From: a virus
Length of the DNA: 59,649 nt
Reading direction: 5' to 3' (one strand)
IMG/VR virus record: IMGVR_UViG_3300037089_000087
Location: 1-59,649 of that record
How positions within the stretch are numbered: position 1 is the first letter of the stretch; every line of letters starts with the position of its first letter. The translations under genes and the position numbers were made by a program. This document shows positions 14,604 through 22,290 of the stretch, piece by piece. Under the pieces are notes generated by a model. That model worked only from the letters and a program-made list of their open reading frames with translations. It was not told the origin of the DNA and did not search any database.

Positions 14604-14798
14604 CGTACAGGGTCGAGGCTATTTGGCGACCTCAAAAGGGTGGTAGTTTTTTCGGTTGAGCGTCAACCGACAACAACGGTATGCCATGGCACCTTACCGT
14701 TTGGACAAACAATAAGCCAACCGTTCTGAAATGCTCGGACTATTGGCCGAATCGACCATGAATCGGCGTAGGAGATTACGAGCCGAAAACCCTGTACG
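14604..14798 (+). ncRNA. structured RNA closed by a 10-bp helix
   Basis: CGTACAGGGT (14604-14613) pairs perfectly with ACCCTGTACG (14789-14798), enclosing about 175 nt. Inside are a perfect TCGGTTGA-GCG-TCAACCGA hairpin, AACGGTA/TACCGTT around TGCCATGGCA, a GCCAA/TTGGC helix and a TCGGC/GCCGA helix with an inner CGTA/TACG. So many consistent helices under one closing stem indicate a folded RNA domain rather than a plain gap. It begins right after a stop codon and ends 11 nt before AAGGAGG of the next gene. It may be a cis-regulator of that gene or an independent processed RNA. No Rfam family was recognised. Confidence 0.65.
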
Positions 14799-14816
14799 GT
14801 CATTTAAGGAGGTAAT

Positions 14817-15047
14817 ATGCGTAGATTGAGAAGCCTAAATTTATCTGATGTAAACAGAACCTTGCTAAGAAGACAAGGTGTGTATGTTCTTGGTGTGCTT
14901 GATGCTGCAAACCTAGCAAACGAACTTTATGCAAGTTCATCATCGCATCCGTTTGCCATAGGAGATTGCATATTGGCAAAATTAAATTTGCTTCATCCGA
15001 AAATGAAACCACGAAGAAACATAAATAGGAGACAGGAAAAGATATGA
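14817..15047 (+). CDS. basic hypothetical protein (76 aa)
   Basis: A strong AAGGAGGTAAT site precedes the ATG. The sequence has basic ends (MRRLRSLNLSDVNRTLLRRQ and KMKPRRNINRRQEKI) and a helical, Ala/Leu-rich centre. It could bind nucleic acid, but no motif is recognised. It is the first gene after the structured RNA, so it is the one most likely affected by it. Confidence 0.55.
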   Translation: MRRLRSLNLSDVNRTLLRRQGVYVLGVLDAANLANELYASSSSHPFAIGDCILAKLNLLHPKMKPRRNINRRQEKI

Positions 15048-15208
15048 CTCAGAAAATAATCATCATAGAAACATGCAGGGAATGCACTCATTGTGGGTGT
15101 AAACTTATCACTATAAAAGATATTTGGTGTACCAAGATGAAGAAGTATATCAAAAATGCGGAAATTCCAGAGGATTGCCCTCTTGAGGAATTGCAAGACT
15201 ATGTATAA
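15044..15208 (+). CDS. small Cys-rich protein (54 aa)
   Basis: The ATG overlaps the previous stop by 4 nt. The N-terminal part ETCRECTHCGCKL contains four closely spaced Cys, with more Cys at WCTK and EDCP, suggesting one small zinc site. Similar small proteins with a CRxCxxC start are frequent in phages. Function unknown. Confidence 0.55.
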   Translation: MTQKIIIIETCRECTHCGCKLITIKDIWCTKMKKYIKNAEIPEDCPLEELQDYV

Positions 15209-15347
15209 ATTTCGCTTGACTTTGCTGACCATTCTGTGCTATCTTCAGATGGTGTACGAGATTGATGTTATGATTCCCGTGTGTATCGGCGCGTTCTGTA
15301 TAGAACGCTATGTTCAATTCATATGTAAAGAAAACGTTGGGGTGTGA
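15201..15347 (+). CDS. small membrane-like protein (48 aa)
   Basis: ATG at 15201 lies inside the end of the previous gene (8-nt overlap). The product is hydrophobic (FRLTLLTILCYLQMVYEIDVMIPVCIG) and could be one membrane helix. An upstream in-frame ATG at 15156 is less likely because it lies inside the previous gene without a ribosome site. Function unknown. Confidence 0.45.
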   Translation: MYKFRLTLLTILCYLQMVYEIDVMIPVCIGAFCIERYVQFICKENVGV

Positions 15348-16003
15348 TAGTGACTAAACGGATTAAACATGAACTTCCAAGAGAATACTGGTCGGAAGAA
15401 CAGATGAAACGGCTCATTTCGCTATGTTGGGATGGTGAAACCGATAAGAAACTAGCAGAAATACTCAAAAGAACACCATATTCCATACACAGCATTAGGA
15501 GAAAACAAGGCGTTCCATATAAAACAATTCCGCTCATCATAAGATTGATGAACAAAGTAGAAATGATTCCCGAATCCGGTTGTTGGATATGGATGGGGGC
15601 ATGTAATAATAAAGGATACGGACAAATTAATAACGGGATAAGAAAAGAATTAGCACATAGGTTGTTTTATAAAGTGCACGGTGGGATATTGCCAGATGAT
15701 GTTTGCTTGCTTCATGATTGCGATACACCTCTATGCGTTAATCCGCATCATATGTTTAAGGGAACCATGAAAGATAATACACAAGACATGCTCAAGAAGC
15801 ATAGAAATAATAACGCAAAAGGAGAAAAAAATCCGGCATATAAACATATTACCGTAGACATGATGTTGGATGCCATTCAAAATTCACCTAATAAAAAAAT
15901 AGCATCTAGGGCTTTGGGAATCTCAACTGAAACATTGAGAAGTAAAATAAGACTTTACAAAATAGAAAGAGAGGTAGAATTATGCCAAGTTATTGCAAAG
16001 TAG
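15344..16003 (+). CDS. HNH homing endonuclease with N-terminal helix-turn-helix
   Basis: The 219-residue protein has an N-terminal DNA-binding part (WSEEQMKRLISLCWDGETDKK, KLAEILKRTPYSIHSI) and a central HNH_3 domain. The latter comprises GCWIWMGACNNKGYGQI, AHRLFYKVHG, CLLHDCDTPLCVNPHHMFKGT with the catalytic His pair, and NTQDMLKKHR. A last helix-turn-helix-like segment follows. It starts at a GTG overlapping the previous stop (GTG 15350 is an alternative) and ends inside the ssb start, so it is wedged upstream of ssb. A homing enzyme inserted in a replication operon is the likely explanation. Confidence 0.8.
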   Translation: MIVTKRIKHELPREYWSEEQMKRLISLCWDGETDKKLAEILKRTPYSIHSIRRKQGVPYKTIPLIIRLMNKVEMIPESGCWIWMGACNNKGYGQINNGIRKELAHRLFYKVHGGILPDDVCLLHDCDTPLCVNPHHMFKGTMKDNTQDMLKKHRNNNAKGEKNPAYKHITVDMMLDAIQNSPNKKIASRALGISTETLRSKIRLYKIEREVELCQVIAK

Positions 16004-16404
16004 TCGCCGTAGGTAACATGACTCGGCCAGTAGAGGTGCGTTTTGCTCCATCAGGAACCGCGGTGGCAACTTTCACCGTAGCCATCAATCACAAGTATAA
16101 GGCAGATGGAGAAACTAAGGAAGATGTAGTTTTTCTGGATGTTGTAGCGTTTGCCAAAACCGCCGAGTCGTGTGGTAAATATCTGGATAAGGGAAGTTTG
16201 GTTCTCATAGAAGGTCGCCTGTCACAAAGAAAATGGGAAGATAAGGAAACGGGTGCCAAGAGAAGCAAAATAGAACTGAATGCCCAGAATGTTGTGTTCC
16301 TTAGCGCGAAGAAGAATCAAGGTGCGGACGGCTCACAACAAGAGCGACAAGATGCGTCTGAAGTTCAATCTGACGAAATTCCTTTTAGCGGAGAGGACGC
16401 ATGA
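15982..16404 (+). CDS. ssb: single-stranded DNA-binding protein
   Basis: This 140-residue OB-fold protein has the classical SSB run: VVAVGNMTRPVEVRFAPSG, VATFTVAINHKY, VVFLDVVAFAKTAESCGKYL, KGSLVLIEGRLSQRKWEDKETG and the acidic tail ending SDEIPFSGEDA. The DEIPF tip resembles the partner-binding tail of bacterial SSB, although it is not at the very end. It coats single-stranded DNA for replication and RecT-type recombination. GAGAGGTAGAATT precedes the start, and the stop overlaps the next gene by 4 nt. Confidence 0.92.
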   Translation: MPSYCKVVAVGNMTRPVEVRFAPSGTAVATFTVAINHKYKADGETKEDVVFLDVVAFAKTAESCGKYLDKGSLVLIEGRLSQRKWEDKETGAKRSKIELNAQNVVFLSAKKNQGADGSQQERQDASEVQSDEIPFSGEDA

Positions 16405-16934
16405 CAACCTCTTTAAAAACATGCTTTAAGTTCAATTTTTTAGATATAACTGGTCAGAAGTTTGGCGACCTTGTTGTGAAAAGCAGGACAGATAACGACA
16501 GCATAAGTGGTAATGCTAGATGGGTCTGCTTGTGTAAATGCGGAAATCTTACAACGGCTAGCGGAACAGAATTAAGAAATGGTCATAGAAGTAGTTGTGG
16601 GTGTAGTTGGCGCAACAAAACCCATGGTATGCAAGGAACGAAATTTTACCATGTTTGGTCTGGGATGAAAGATAGGTGTTTAAATCCAAACAATCCTTCG
16701 TATAAAAATTACGGTGGCCGTGGAATAACGATTGAGGACTCGCGTTGGATTCAATTTGAGAATTTCCGTGACGATATGTATAAAGAGTATCTTGCACATG
16801 TAGCGACATTCGGAAAGTCACAAACAACAATAGAAAGAAAGGATAATAACCGTGGCTACTGCAAAGAAAACTGCACTTGGGCTACATGCAGAGAACAACA
16901 ACTGAACCGTAGAAGAACGAAGGTGAAAAAATGA
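16401..16934 (+). CDS. zinc-ribbon/AP2-type homing endonuclease
   Basis: This 177-residue protein follows the pattern of small phage homing endonucleases that start with ITGQKFGDLVVKSRTDND, a WVCLCKCGN zinc motif and SSCGC. HGMQGTKFYHVWSGMKDRC, NYGGRGITI, FENFRDDM, ERKDNNRGYCKENCTWAT and REQQLNRR follow. It is clearly related to the protein at 24277-24957. The 4-nt overlaps on both sides show that it was inserted without breaking translation coupling between ssb and the following gene. Confidence 0.8.
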   Translation: MTTSLKTCFKFNFLDITGQKFGDLVVKSRTDNDSISGNARWVCLCKCGNLTTASGTELRNGHRSSCGCSWRNKTHGMQGTKFYHVWSGMKDRCLNPNNPSYKNYGGRGITIEDSRWIQFENFRDDMYKEYLAHVATFGKSQTTIERKDNNRGYCKENCTWATCREQQLNRRRTKVKK

Positions 16935-17359
16935 AAAGGATATTTATTATAGCTTTATTTGGGTTCATGTTGTTCGGCTATACATCGGTACGGGCAGAGG
17001 ATATATATGAGCCAAAACCGTCTAGGTTCGTCCAGAAGTCATTTATAGTGCTGCCGGGAACGGAAATATATGTGGCACCGGAGATAGCGGAATACGACTT
17101 GTATTTTTTCCAAGACTGGTTCTGGCAGAAGCATGGACTAGACTGGTGGCGCACTCGTGGCTGGAATAACAGGTGGACGAGGTACTACCTCATTCCAAAG
17201 TTCGTGAGAGAGGTTCCTAGGGACTGGAGACAGCGTTATATGAGCCGTTCGTGGGATGGTAAGCCGTGGAAACCGAAGCTTATACCGTACAGCGGTTTGG
17301 AGCAGTATCAGAGAACATTACATCAGCAGAGGATGCACAGAAAGAAGGTAACGCGATGA
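16931..17359 (+). CDS. exported Trp/Arg-rich protein (142 aa)
   Basis: It begins with a signal peptide (MKRIFIIALFGFMLFGYTSVRAE, likely cleavage after RA). The mature part contains FIVLPGTEIYVAPEIAEYD and a Trp/Arg-rich segment (FWQKHGLDWWRTRGWNNRW). No family recognised. It is the third exported protein of this operon and is coupled by ATGA to genes on both sides. It probably acts in the periplasm. Confidence 0.6.
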   Translation: MKRIFIIALFGFMLFGYTSVRAEDIYEPKPSRFVQKSFIVLPGTEIYVAPEIAEYDLYFFQDWFWQKHGLDWWRTRGWNNRWTRYYLIPKFVREVPRDWRQRYMSRSWDGKPWKPKLIPYSGLEQYQRTLHQQRMHRKKVTR

Positions 17360-18000
17360 TATATAAAGACTTGGCAAAATTAATTACTATTTATCTTTAC
17401 GACCATCTTCCACTTGGGGGCGTTGATACTTCTTATCTAGGACACATAGATGGTTGGGGAAGGATAATTACCATGTACCCACCACTACCAAGTAAACCTT
17501 ATGAGGTAGTTGTCAGGCAAAAAATAAATATACCCAATGATGGTTGTACTGAAGAACGCCCTGTATCATACTTTGGTGAACGGCTCATGGCAAGATTAAC
17601 GAGCCTTCACCCATTTAAGTGGAAAGCATTTGCTGGGCAAGTATTTGTTGCTCAATATACAATAACTCTTCTCTATGCTATCGTCATTGACGAAAGGAAG
17701 GTAGGAACCATGGATATCGTACAGGCGTGGAAAGCAAAAGAGGATAAGGTTCGCCCGTGGAGGGATGGAAAACTTTACAGAAAATCAAACTTTTATAGCT
17801 TCATACTCTTTGCAAGCTGTCTTTCAGAAATCGAGCGTCTTTCGGAAACATGGGAGATAGTAAGAGAACCCATCGAACATGCCAAGGTGGTTCAAGCTAT
17901 GCACGGTGGTCATTTGCAAATCTATAATCGTAATGGCAATGTTCACGATACATTCAATATACCAGACAATGCCGAAGTCACCGTGAAGTGGGAGGATTGA
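17356..18000 (+). CDS. hypothetical protein (214 aa)
   Basis: ATG at 17356 overlaps the previous stop (ATGA). The product is a soluble alpha/beta-looking protein (IYKDLAKLITIYLYDHLP, GRIITMYPPLP, SNFYSFILFASCLSEIERL). No conserved motif could be named. It lies just before two small paralogous zinc proteins and the phosphoesterase gene. Confidence 0.6.
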   Translation: MIYKDLAKLITIYLYDHLPLGGVDTSYLGHIDGWGRIITMYPPLPSKPYEVVVRQKINIPNDGCTEERPVSYFGERLMARLTSLHPFKWKAFAGQVFVAQYTITLLYAIVIDERKVGTMDIVQAWKAKEDKVRPWRDGKLYRKSNFYSFILFASCLSEIERLSETWEIVREPIEHAKVVQAMHGGHLQIYNRNGNVHDTFNIPDNAEVTVKWED

Positions 18001-18003
18001 GCC

Positions 18004-18219
18004 ATGACACTATGCGATGACGGTCACGAAAAGGTGTGCTACGAAGGAAAGAAGTGTCCGGTATGCTCAATGGGGAAAGAGCTATATGATGCTTTGAAAA
18101 CTGTCGAACGGCTCAATTCAGATATTGACGCTCTTAGCGGAGAAATAAAAAATCTTAAGCAGGAAATAAACGATGAGGTGAACTATCATGACCGAGTTAT
18201 TCTTGGAGACGGCTCATGA
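18004..18219 (+). CDS. zinc-motif plus coiled-coil protein, copy 1 (71 aa)
   Basis: The protein starts MTLCDDGHEKVCYEGKKCPV, a C-x3-H-x3-C-x5-C-x2-C metal site, and continues as a charged coiled coil (VERLNSDIDALSGEIKNLKQ). The next gene begins with nearly the same motif, so the two are a tandem duplication. Proteins with this start are common in phage genomes and may act as small adaptor or scaffold proteins. Coupled by ATGA to copy 2. Confidence 0.65.
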   Translation: MTLCDDGHEKVCYEGKKCPVCSMGKELYDALKTVERLNSDIDALSGEIKNLKQEINDEVNYHDRVILGDGS

Positions 18220-18407
18220 CACTATGCGATAAAGACCACCAAGAGGTTTGTTTCGATGGAATGGAGTGTCCTGTCTGCCTTGAGTTTCTTGAGAATAAAC
18301 AGGATAAAAAAACTATTGAACGGCTCGAACAGGAAGTCTCAGATTTAAAGTCTGATAACGATGAACTTTTTTCGAGACTCTACGAGATTGAGGGGGACAA
18401 ATCATGA
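18216..18407 (+). CDS. zinc-motif plus coiled-coil protein, copy 2 (63 aa)
   Basis: A paralogue of the preceding gene: MTLCDKDHQEVCFDGMECPV followed by ERLEQEVSDLKSDNDELFSR as coiled coil. The metal ligands are the same, while the coiled-coil part has diverged, so the duplication is not very recent. The start lies inside the previous stop, and its own stop overlaps the phosphoesterase start. A copy of ACGGCTCA covers the start. Confidence 0.65.
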   Translation: MTLCDKDHQEVCFDGMECPVCLEFLENKQDKKTIERLEQEVSDLKSDNDELFSRLYEIEGDKS

Positions 18408-20698
18408 GTTCATGGGCGTCAAAACAGCAAAGAAGACTTTTGGGATTATGTTACGATTGCAATGAAAACGCAGAACCCGAAAAAACAAGATGCAAGACTC
18501 ACCTAAAGAACAACGCTAGGTCTGGCAGAAAGCCTACCGATGCTCTGAAAGAATTCGAGCATACAGACATAGCAAGGAATGGTCATGTTTATGATAAGGG
18601 AACGCCAGTTCTTTTGGACAGGATTCAGAAGATAAGCGATGCCCTGAGGTCTGAGCGGGACAAGACAACACATATCGTCAACGCTTGTCTCGCATCAATC
18701 CAATCGCTTCGGTTCAATAAGATTAAGCGTCCAGTTCTTCCGAAAGCGAAGAAGCATGACCTCGATATGCACGTTCTCCGGTCTGACGCGCAGGTGGGTT
18801 CTAGGGTTGACCCTCAGTTCACAAGCGGTCTTGGGAAGTATGATTGGAAGACTTATGTGAGCCGTCTGGAGAAGTTGACACAAAAAATAGTCACGTTCCA
18901 CGACCAAGACCACGGAGCACTTGGCTTACACAGATTGGTGTCACCGCAGTTGGGAGACCAAGTTGAAGGAGAGCTTATTTTCTCAGGTCAGTCATATGTG
19001 ATAGACCTGCCGTTGGTAGACCAAGTATTTCAATCTGTTGAGATGGAAGTGAACCGTTTTTGGCTTCCTCTTGCGGAGATATTCGACACCATAGAGCTTT
19101 TCTGCGTCATAGGGAACCACGGACGTTGTTTTTCTGAAAATATTCAATTACTTACATGTAATGGTTGGAAAGATTATACCGATATCAAAATGAGAGAAAT
19201 GGTGCCAACATTGAACTTAGAAACCAATCAAGTCGAGAACCAAAATGTCAAGGATGTTTACATATTTAATAACGAACCAACTATGCTCACCGGATTAACT
19301 AAGTCCGCATCGGGTCTTGAAGTTACTCCAGACCATACCATGATTTATTATGACAAACGTTCTAAGACACATAGAACGAGGACTGCCAAGGAAATGCAAA
19401 GAGTTGGTAACGAATTCCCAATCCCAAAGTGCGCTATGAGTGGAAATGAAGATGTGGTGGAAATTTCCGATGAAGAATTGGAATTGATGGGATTGATATT
19501 AACAGACGGTTCCATTCCTAGGAACATCAACCATAATTCTTTTGTTATTTATCAATCTAAGATTAATTATCTTCAGAGAATACACACTTTGTTGGAGACT
19601 CTTGGCATACCGTATACGGATGACATTAGAAACAAGGCAACAGACTCCATACAAGGTGTCAAAGTAAAAAGTCAAATACAAGATTCTCATGTGTTTCGTT
19701 TACATTCATGCTTGGAAGTTGTAAAATTAAGAAAATATTTACCAACAAAAAAACTTCAGAAGTGGATGTTTGGTTTATCTGATAGACAGGTCGGCATATT
19801 GCTTAACGGAATAGTCATGGGAGATGGCACTATTAGAAAAAATTCAGGCAAAACAATTGTCATCAATGGTAAAAAACTTAAGGGGTTGGATTCTTCAGAA
19901 TGCGTTTACGGTACGAAGGTCTTTCTTGATGATTTGCAAGCTTTGCTTATTACGCATAATATACCTTGCACATTGTCAGTCCCTCAAGATGGGTCTGGAT
20001 ATAATGCAGAAACATCGTGCGTATTGTTTTTAACAAGAAGAAAACATTTTATCCTTGGTAGGTCTTTTATAAAAGAAAGGGCATATGGGAAGACGAGTTG
20101 GTGCGTAACCGTTCCAAATCATACCTTGTTTGTTAGAAATAAATTAAACGGTAAAGCTTTTGTGTGTGGAAACTCTGGAAGAAAAGGTGACGGGAGTGAG
20201 AGGACTAATTGGGATTACGTCTACTACCGATGCCTGAAGCAAATTCTTGAGACATCAACGGCTCATGTCAAAGTCCACGTTTCCGAATCTCCTATCATGC
20301 TCGTTGAACACGGGAAATACCTGTTCTGTTATAAGCATGGAGATGATGTTAAAAGCTGGATGGGAATACCGTATTACGGATTAGACCGCTCAGTTAATAA
20401 GACCAGCAGAATGTTCAACAAGGTCATTCACTACAACTGCGTTGGCCATTTCCACCAGACAGGAAACATATCAGATGTGATTCTTGTGAACGGAACCATG
20501 GTAGGAGGTTCTGATTTGTCTATCAACAAGATGGCATCGTCAGGGATTCCGAGCCAGAAAATGTTCTATTTCGACAAGAAGTACGGCATCAACAGGGAGA
20601 GTAATATTTATCTTGCAGATAGAATCGACCTAGAGGCAGACTCCAACGGAATCTTTACTCCGATAAGTAGGGGGTTGGAGATTTCTGGGACCAAATAG
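18404..20698 (+). CDS. calcineurin-like metallophosphoesterase interrupted by an intein
   Basis: The 764-residue precursor has an N-terminal zinc motif (CYDCNENAEPEKTRCKTH). Its phosphoesterase domain has its motifs split by an intein: DAQVGS, LGDQVEGEL (metal-binding GD), VIGNHGR (GNH motif) directly before the intein, and KHGDD plus CVGHFHQTG (GHxH) after it. The mature enzyme would be 415 residues. Phage proteins of this type may be DNA-end nucleases or nucleotidases; the SMC-like ATPase encoded nearby recalls SbcCD-like pairs. The insertion sits next to an active-site residue, a favourite intein site. It is the last gene of the rightward operon, facing the lysis operon. Confidence 0.8.
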   Translation: MSSWASKQQRRLLGLCYDCNENAEPEKTRCKTHLKNNARSGRKPTDALKEFEHTDIARNGHVYDKGTPVLLDRIQKISDALRSERDKTTHIVNACLASIQSLRFNKIKRPVLPKAKKHDLDMHVLRSDAQVGSRVDPQFTSGLGKYDWKTYVSRLEKLTQKIVTFHDQDHGALGLHRLVSPQLGDQVEGELIFSGQSYVIDLPLVDQVFQSVEMEVNRFWLPLAEIFDTIELFCVIGNHGRCFSENIQLLTCNGWKDYTDIKMREMVPTLNLETNQVENQNVKDVYIFNNEPTMLTGLTKSASGLEVTPDHTMIYYDKRSKTHRTRTAKEMQRVGNEFPIPKCAMSGNEDVVEISDEELELMGLILTDGSIPRNINHNSFVIYQSKINYLQRIHTLLETLGIPYTDDIRNKATDSIQGVKVKSQIQDSHVFRLHSCLEVVKLRKYLPTKKLQKWMFGLSDRQVGILLNGIVMGDGTIRKNSGKTIVINGKKLKGLDSSECVYGTKVFLDDLQALLITHNIPCTLSVPQDGSGYNAETSCVLFLTRRKHFILGRSFIKERAYGKTSWCVTVPNHTLFVRNKLNGKAFVCGNSGRKGDGSERTNWDYVYYRCLKQILETSTAHVKVHVSESPIMLVEHGKYLFCYKHGDDVKSWMGIPYYGLDRSVNKTSRMFNKVIHYNCVGHFHQTGNISDVILVNGTMVGGSDLSINKMASSGIPSQKMFYFDKKYGINRESNIYLADRIDLEADSNGIFTPISRGLEISGTK
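19127..20173 (+). mobile_element. intein with LAGLIDADG homing endonuclease (349 aa)
   Basis: The intein starts at Cys 242 (CFSENIQLLTCNGWKD) and ends FVCGN before Ser 591. Block B is EVTPDHTMIYY with the TxxH motif. Two LAGLIDADG-like motifs are present (LELMGLILTDGS and GILLNGIVMGDGT), so the homing part looks intact. The penultimate residue is Gly instead of the usual His before the terminal Asn, a known but uncommon variant that may slow or alter splicing. Boundaries are deduced from the motifs and from the joined GNHGR-SGR sequence. Confidence 0.8.
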
Positions 20699-20779
20699 TA
20701 TATCATAATCGATACAATCTGGCTCGTCAGCACACAGGAAGTCATCCCAGTCGCCATTACTGATGGTGTATGACCGCAT
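20630..20779 (-). CDS. possible small protein at the end of the lysis operon (49 aa)
   Basis: ATG at 20779 has a strong GGAGGTCAT site and lies 34 nt after the inner-spanin stop, in the same direction. The protein starts MRSYTISNGDWDDFLCADEP and is acidic. Its last 69 nt lie antisense to the end of the phosphoesterase gene. The good ribosome site and spacing support it; no homology can be claimed. Confidence 0.45.
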   Translation of the reverse strand: MRSYTISNGDWDDFLCADEPDCIDYDILFGPRNLQPPTYRSKDSVGVCL

Positions 20780-20812
20780 ATGACCTCCGTGATGCTTTCG
20801 AGCCTTATCTGT

Positions 20813-21409
20813 CTAACGCGTACTCGTTGGTGTCTGATGGCTAGAAATTATGGCTTCCATCTGTAGTTCGTATGACCGATGGATGTTGATATCCTCTAGC
20901 CAGTTTATTGCGTCTTGGACGGACTGGAAACAATATCTTCGTAGCAGAACCCCACTCCCAAGTCCGGCACCTTTGTCGGTACTGGTTCCACTACCGCTGG
21001 AACATATATTTCCTTGACCACCTGCTTTGGGGTACACCCCATTGAGCCTATCAAGAACAAGGTCACCGCTACTAATAGCACTAGGTTTTTCATTTGTTGC
21101 TCCTTTCATGTCGAGTAAAGAATGACATTGAATTATTGCATCGTTTTGAATTGATAACTGTTTCTGGCATGTTGCCTGAGCCGTTGAACGCTCTTTTTGT
21201 AGAGCCGTTACGGTTGCCGCCGAACTCAGGTTTGCATCGAGGCATTGCTGGTTCTGCACCTGGAGAACTGCTACCTTGGCGTGTTCTACCTTGTACGTCA
21301 GGTAACTACTGCCTCCGGCAGAGATGGCCGCAACAGCAATCATGATGTAAACCGTAGCACCGCTGAACGCGCTTGATAACGCACTTCCTATAGTACTGAA
21401 TATGCTCAT
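20813..21409 (-). CDS. inner-membrane spanin (Rz-like)
   Basis: This 198-residue protein has one N-terminal membrane helix (YIMIAVAAISAGGSSYL) followed by a periplasmic helical region (VEHAKVAVLQVQNQQCLDANLSSAATVTALQKE in part), as in Rz-type i-spanins. The gene follows the transglycosylase gene directly, and its GGAG site overlaps that gene's end. A lipoprotein gene is nested within it in another frame, the classical Rz/Rz1 arrangement. The spanin pair fuses inner and outer membranes in the last lysis step, so the host is Gram-negative. Confidence 0.75.
   Translation of the reverse strand: MSIFSTIGSALSSAFSGATVYIMIAVAAISAGGSSYLTYKVEHAKVAVLQVQNQQCLDANLSSAATVTALQKERSTAQATCQKQLSIQNDAIIQCHSLLDMKGATNEKPSAISSGDLVLDRLNGVYPKAGGQGNICSSGSGTSTDKGAGLGSGVLLRRYCFQSVQDAINWLEDINIHRSYELQMEAIISSHQTPTSTR
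20905..21093 (-). CDS. outer-membrane spanin lipoprotein (Rz1-like), nested
   Basis: The 62-residue product starts MKNLVLLVAVTLFLIGSMGC: a signal sequence ending in a lipobox with the modified Cys at residue 20. The short mature part is Pro/Val-rich (EIYVPAVVEPVPTKVP), like o-spanins. The whole gene lies inside the inner-spanin gene in a different frame and has its own AAAGGAG site. It would be anchored in the outer membrane and pair with the i-spanin. Confidence 0.8.
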   Translation of the reverse strand: MKNLVLLVAVTLFLIGSMGCTPKQVVKEIYVPAVVEPVPTKVPDLGVGFCYEDIVSSPSKTQ

Positions 21410-21410
21410 G

Positions 21411-22025
21411 TTAGTGCTCCTTATAGTTTAGGCTGTTTGTAAAAATTATCACAGGATAGCTTGTGTTCACTTTACACAAGTCTAAATCCTCACCGCTCTT
21501 CAGCACCACCACCTTTCGCTTGCAGAATTTTTCCACTACAGACGGAATACACGATTTTGCGCGGGCTATTTCCTTATTGAGAGTTCCAAAACCGCCATTG
21601 TACGCGCGCAGCCCGAAATACCAGTCCTTACATGACACCTTATCGTAGCAGTTCTTATCGTAAATTATCAACGCTCTGATAGCCCATTGAGGATTATACG
21701 GCATGGGTTCCGCGCCTAACGCCTTCAGGTCAGCGTTATGGTCTTGTAAATCCTGAGCGGTGGCTGGCATGAACTGTCCAAGACCTTCACCGCCATCAAA
21801 GGCAGTTATGCCTTCGTTACACCGAGACTCCTGCTGAATCTGACCAGCGAAGTTCCAGTATGGCGCATCCATTCCGAGCTTGTAATGTGATTCTCTGATT
21901 ATGGTAGGCACATATTTTTTACACCTGTTTATCGTTGTGGTATCAGAGGCCGAGGCAAATGGAGGCGATGATGGCAAAATACAAAAGACCACGAAAAAGC
22001 AAAACAGAAAGAACTTTAATATCAT
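21411..22025 (-). CDS. lytic transglycosylase endolysin with signal sequence
   Basis: The start at 22025 follows GAAGGA. The first 24 residues are a hydrophobic export signal (LKFFLFCFFVVFCILPS), then an SLT-type lysozyme-like domain: FAGQIQQESRCNEGITAF with the catalytic Glu, GEGLGQFMPATAQDL and LRAYNGGFGTLNKEI. Several Cys in the mature part suggest disulfides. It cleaves peptidoglycan glycan strands in the periplasm during lysis. The start overlaps the end of the holin gene. A longer in-frame upstream start is unlikely because it would cover most of the holin gene. Confidence 0.85.
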   Translation of the reverse strand: MILKFFLFCFFVVFCILPSSPPFASASDTTTINRCKKYVPTIIRESHYKLGMDAPYWNFAGQIQQESRCNEGITAFDGGEGLGQFMPATAQDLQDHNADLKALGAEPMPYNPQWAIRALIIYDKNCYDKVSCKDWYFGLRAYNGGFGTLNKEIARAKSCIPSVVEKFCKRKVVVLKSGEDLDLCKVNTSYPVIIFTNSLNYKEH

Positions 22026-22224
22026 GGTCACCATCCTTCGGTCCAAGATAAGTCTTGAACCCGATATACCATATGCTTTCAGCAACACCGACAGCGAGAG
22101 AAACGAGCGCAACTTTGTAAGCGACAACCCGTAACGCTTGTTCTCCCTGAGTGAGCAGAAGGAGTGGAATTGCAAAAAGCAAAAGTTGTATAGACTTGAC
22201 GGAATATTTCTTTATTTCAAACAT
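21943..22224 (-). CDS. holin (2-3 membrane helix family)
   Basis: ATG at 22224 follows GAAAGGAG. The 93-residue protein MFEIKKYSVKSIQLLLFAIP has two to three hydrophobic helices (LLLFAIPLLLLTQ, YKVALVSLAVGVAESIWYIGF, LLFRGLLYFAIIASICLGL), as in the putative 2/3-TM phage holin family (Pfam Phage_holin_2_3). It would form inner-membrane lesions that set lysis time. Its ribosome site is inside a predicted hairpin (22232-22248), which suggests control of its translation. It overlaps the transglycosylase gene. Confidence 0.8.
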   Translation of the reverse strand: MFEIKKYSVKSIQLLLFAIPLLLLTQGEQALRVVAYKVALVSLAVGVAESIWYIGFKTYLGPKDGDHDIKVLSVLLFRGLLYFAIIASICLGL

Positions 22225-22231
22225 GCGATGC

Positions 22232-22272
22232 TCCTTTCGGAGAAAGGATACCCGTGCCAATTAAGGCACGGG
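22232..22272 (-). promoter_or_regulatory. twin hairpins over the holin ribosome site
   Basis: On the minus strand CCCGTGCC/GGCACGGG (22251-22272, 8 bp, 6-nt loop) is followed by TCCTTTC-TCC-GAAAGGA (22232-22248, 7 bp). The 3' arm of the second contains the AAGGA of the holin ribosome site. No T-run follows, so termination is unlikely. The arrangement fits translational damping of holin synthesis, as in lambda S. Confidence 0.55.
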
Positions 22273-22290
22273 ATTAGGTAGGTGCGCCTA

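Noticed and set aside
18404-19126. DNA polymerase or ligase identity for the intein-containing protein
   Set aside because: The joined extein has GD, GNH and GHxH motifs of metallophosphoesterases and no polymerase or ligase motifs.
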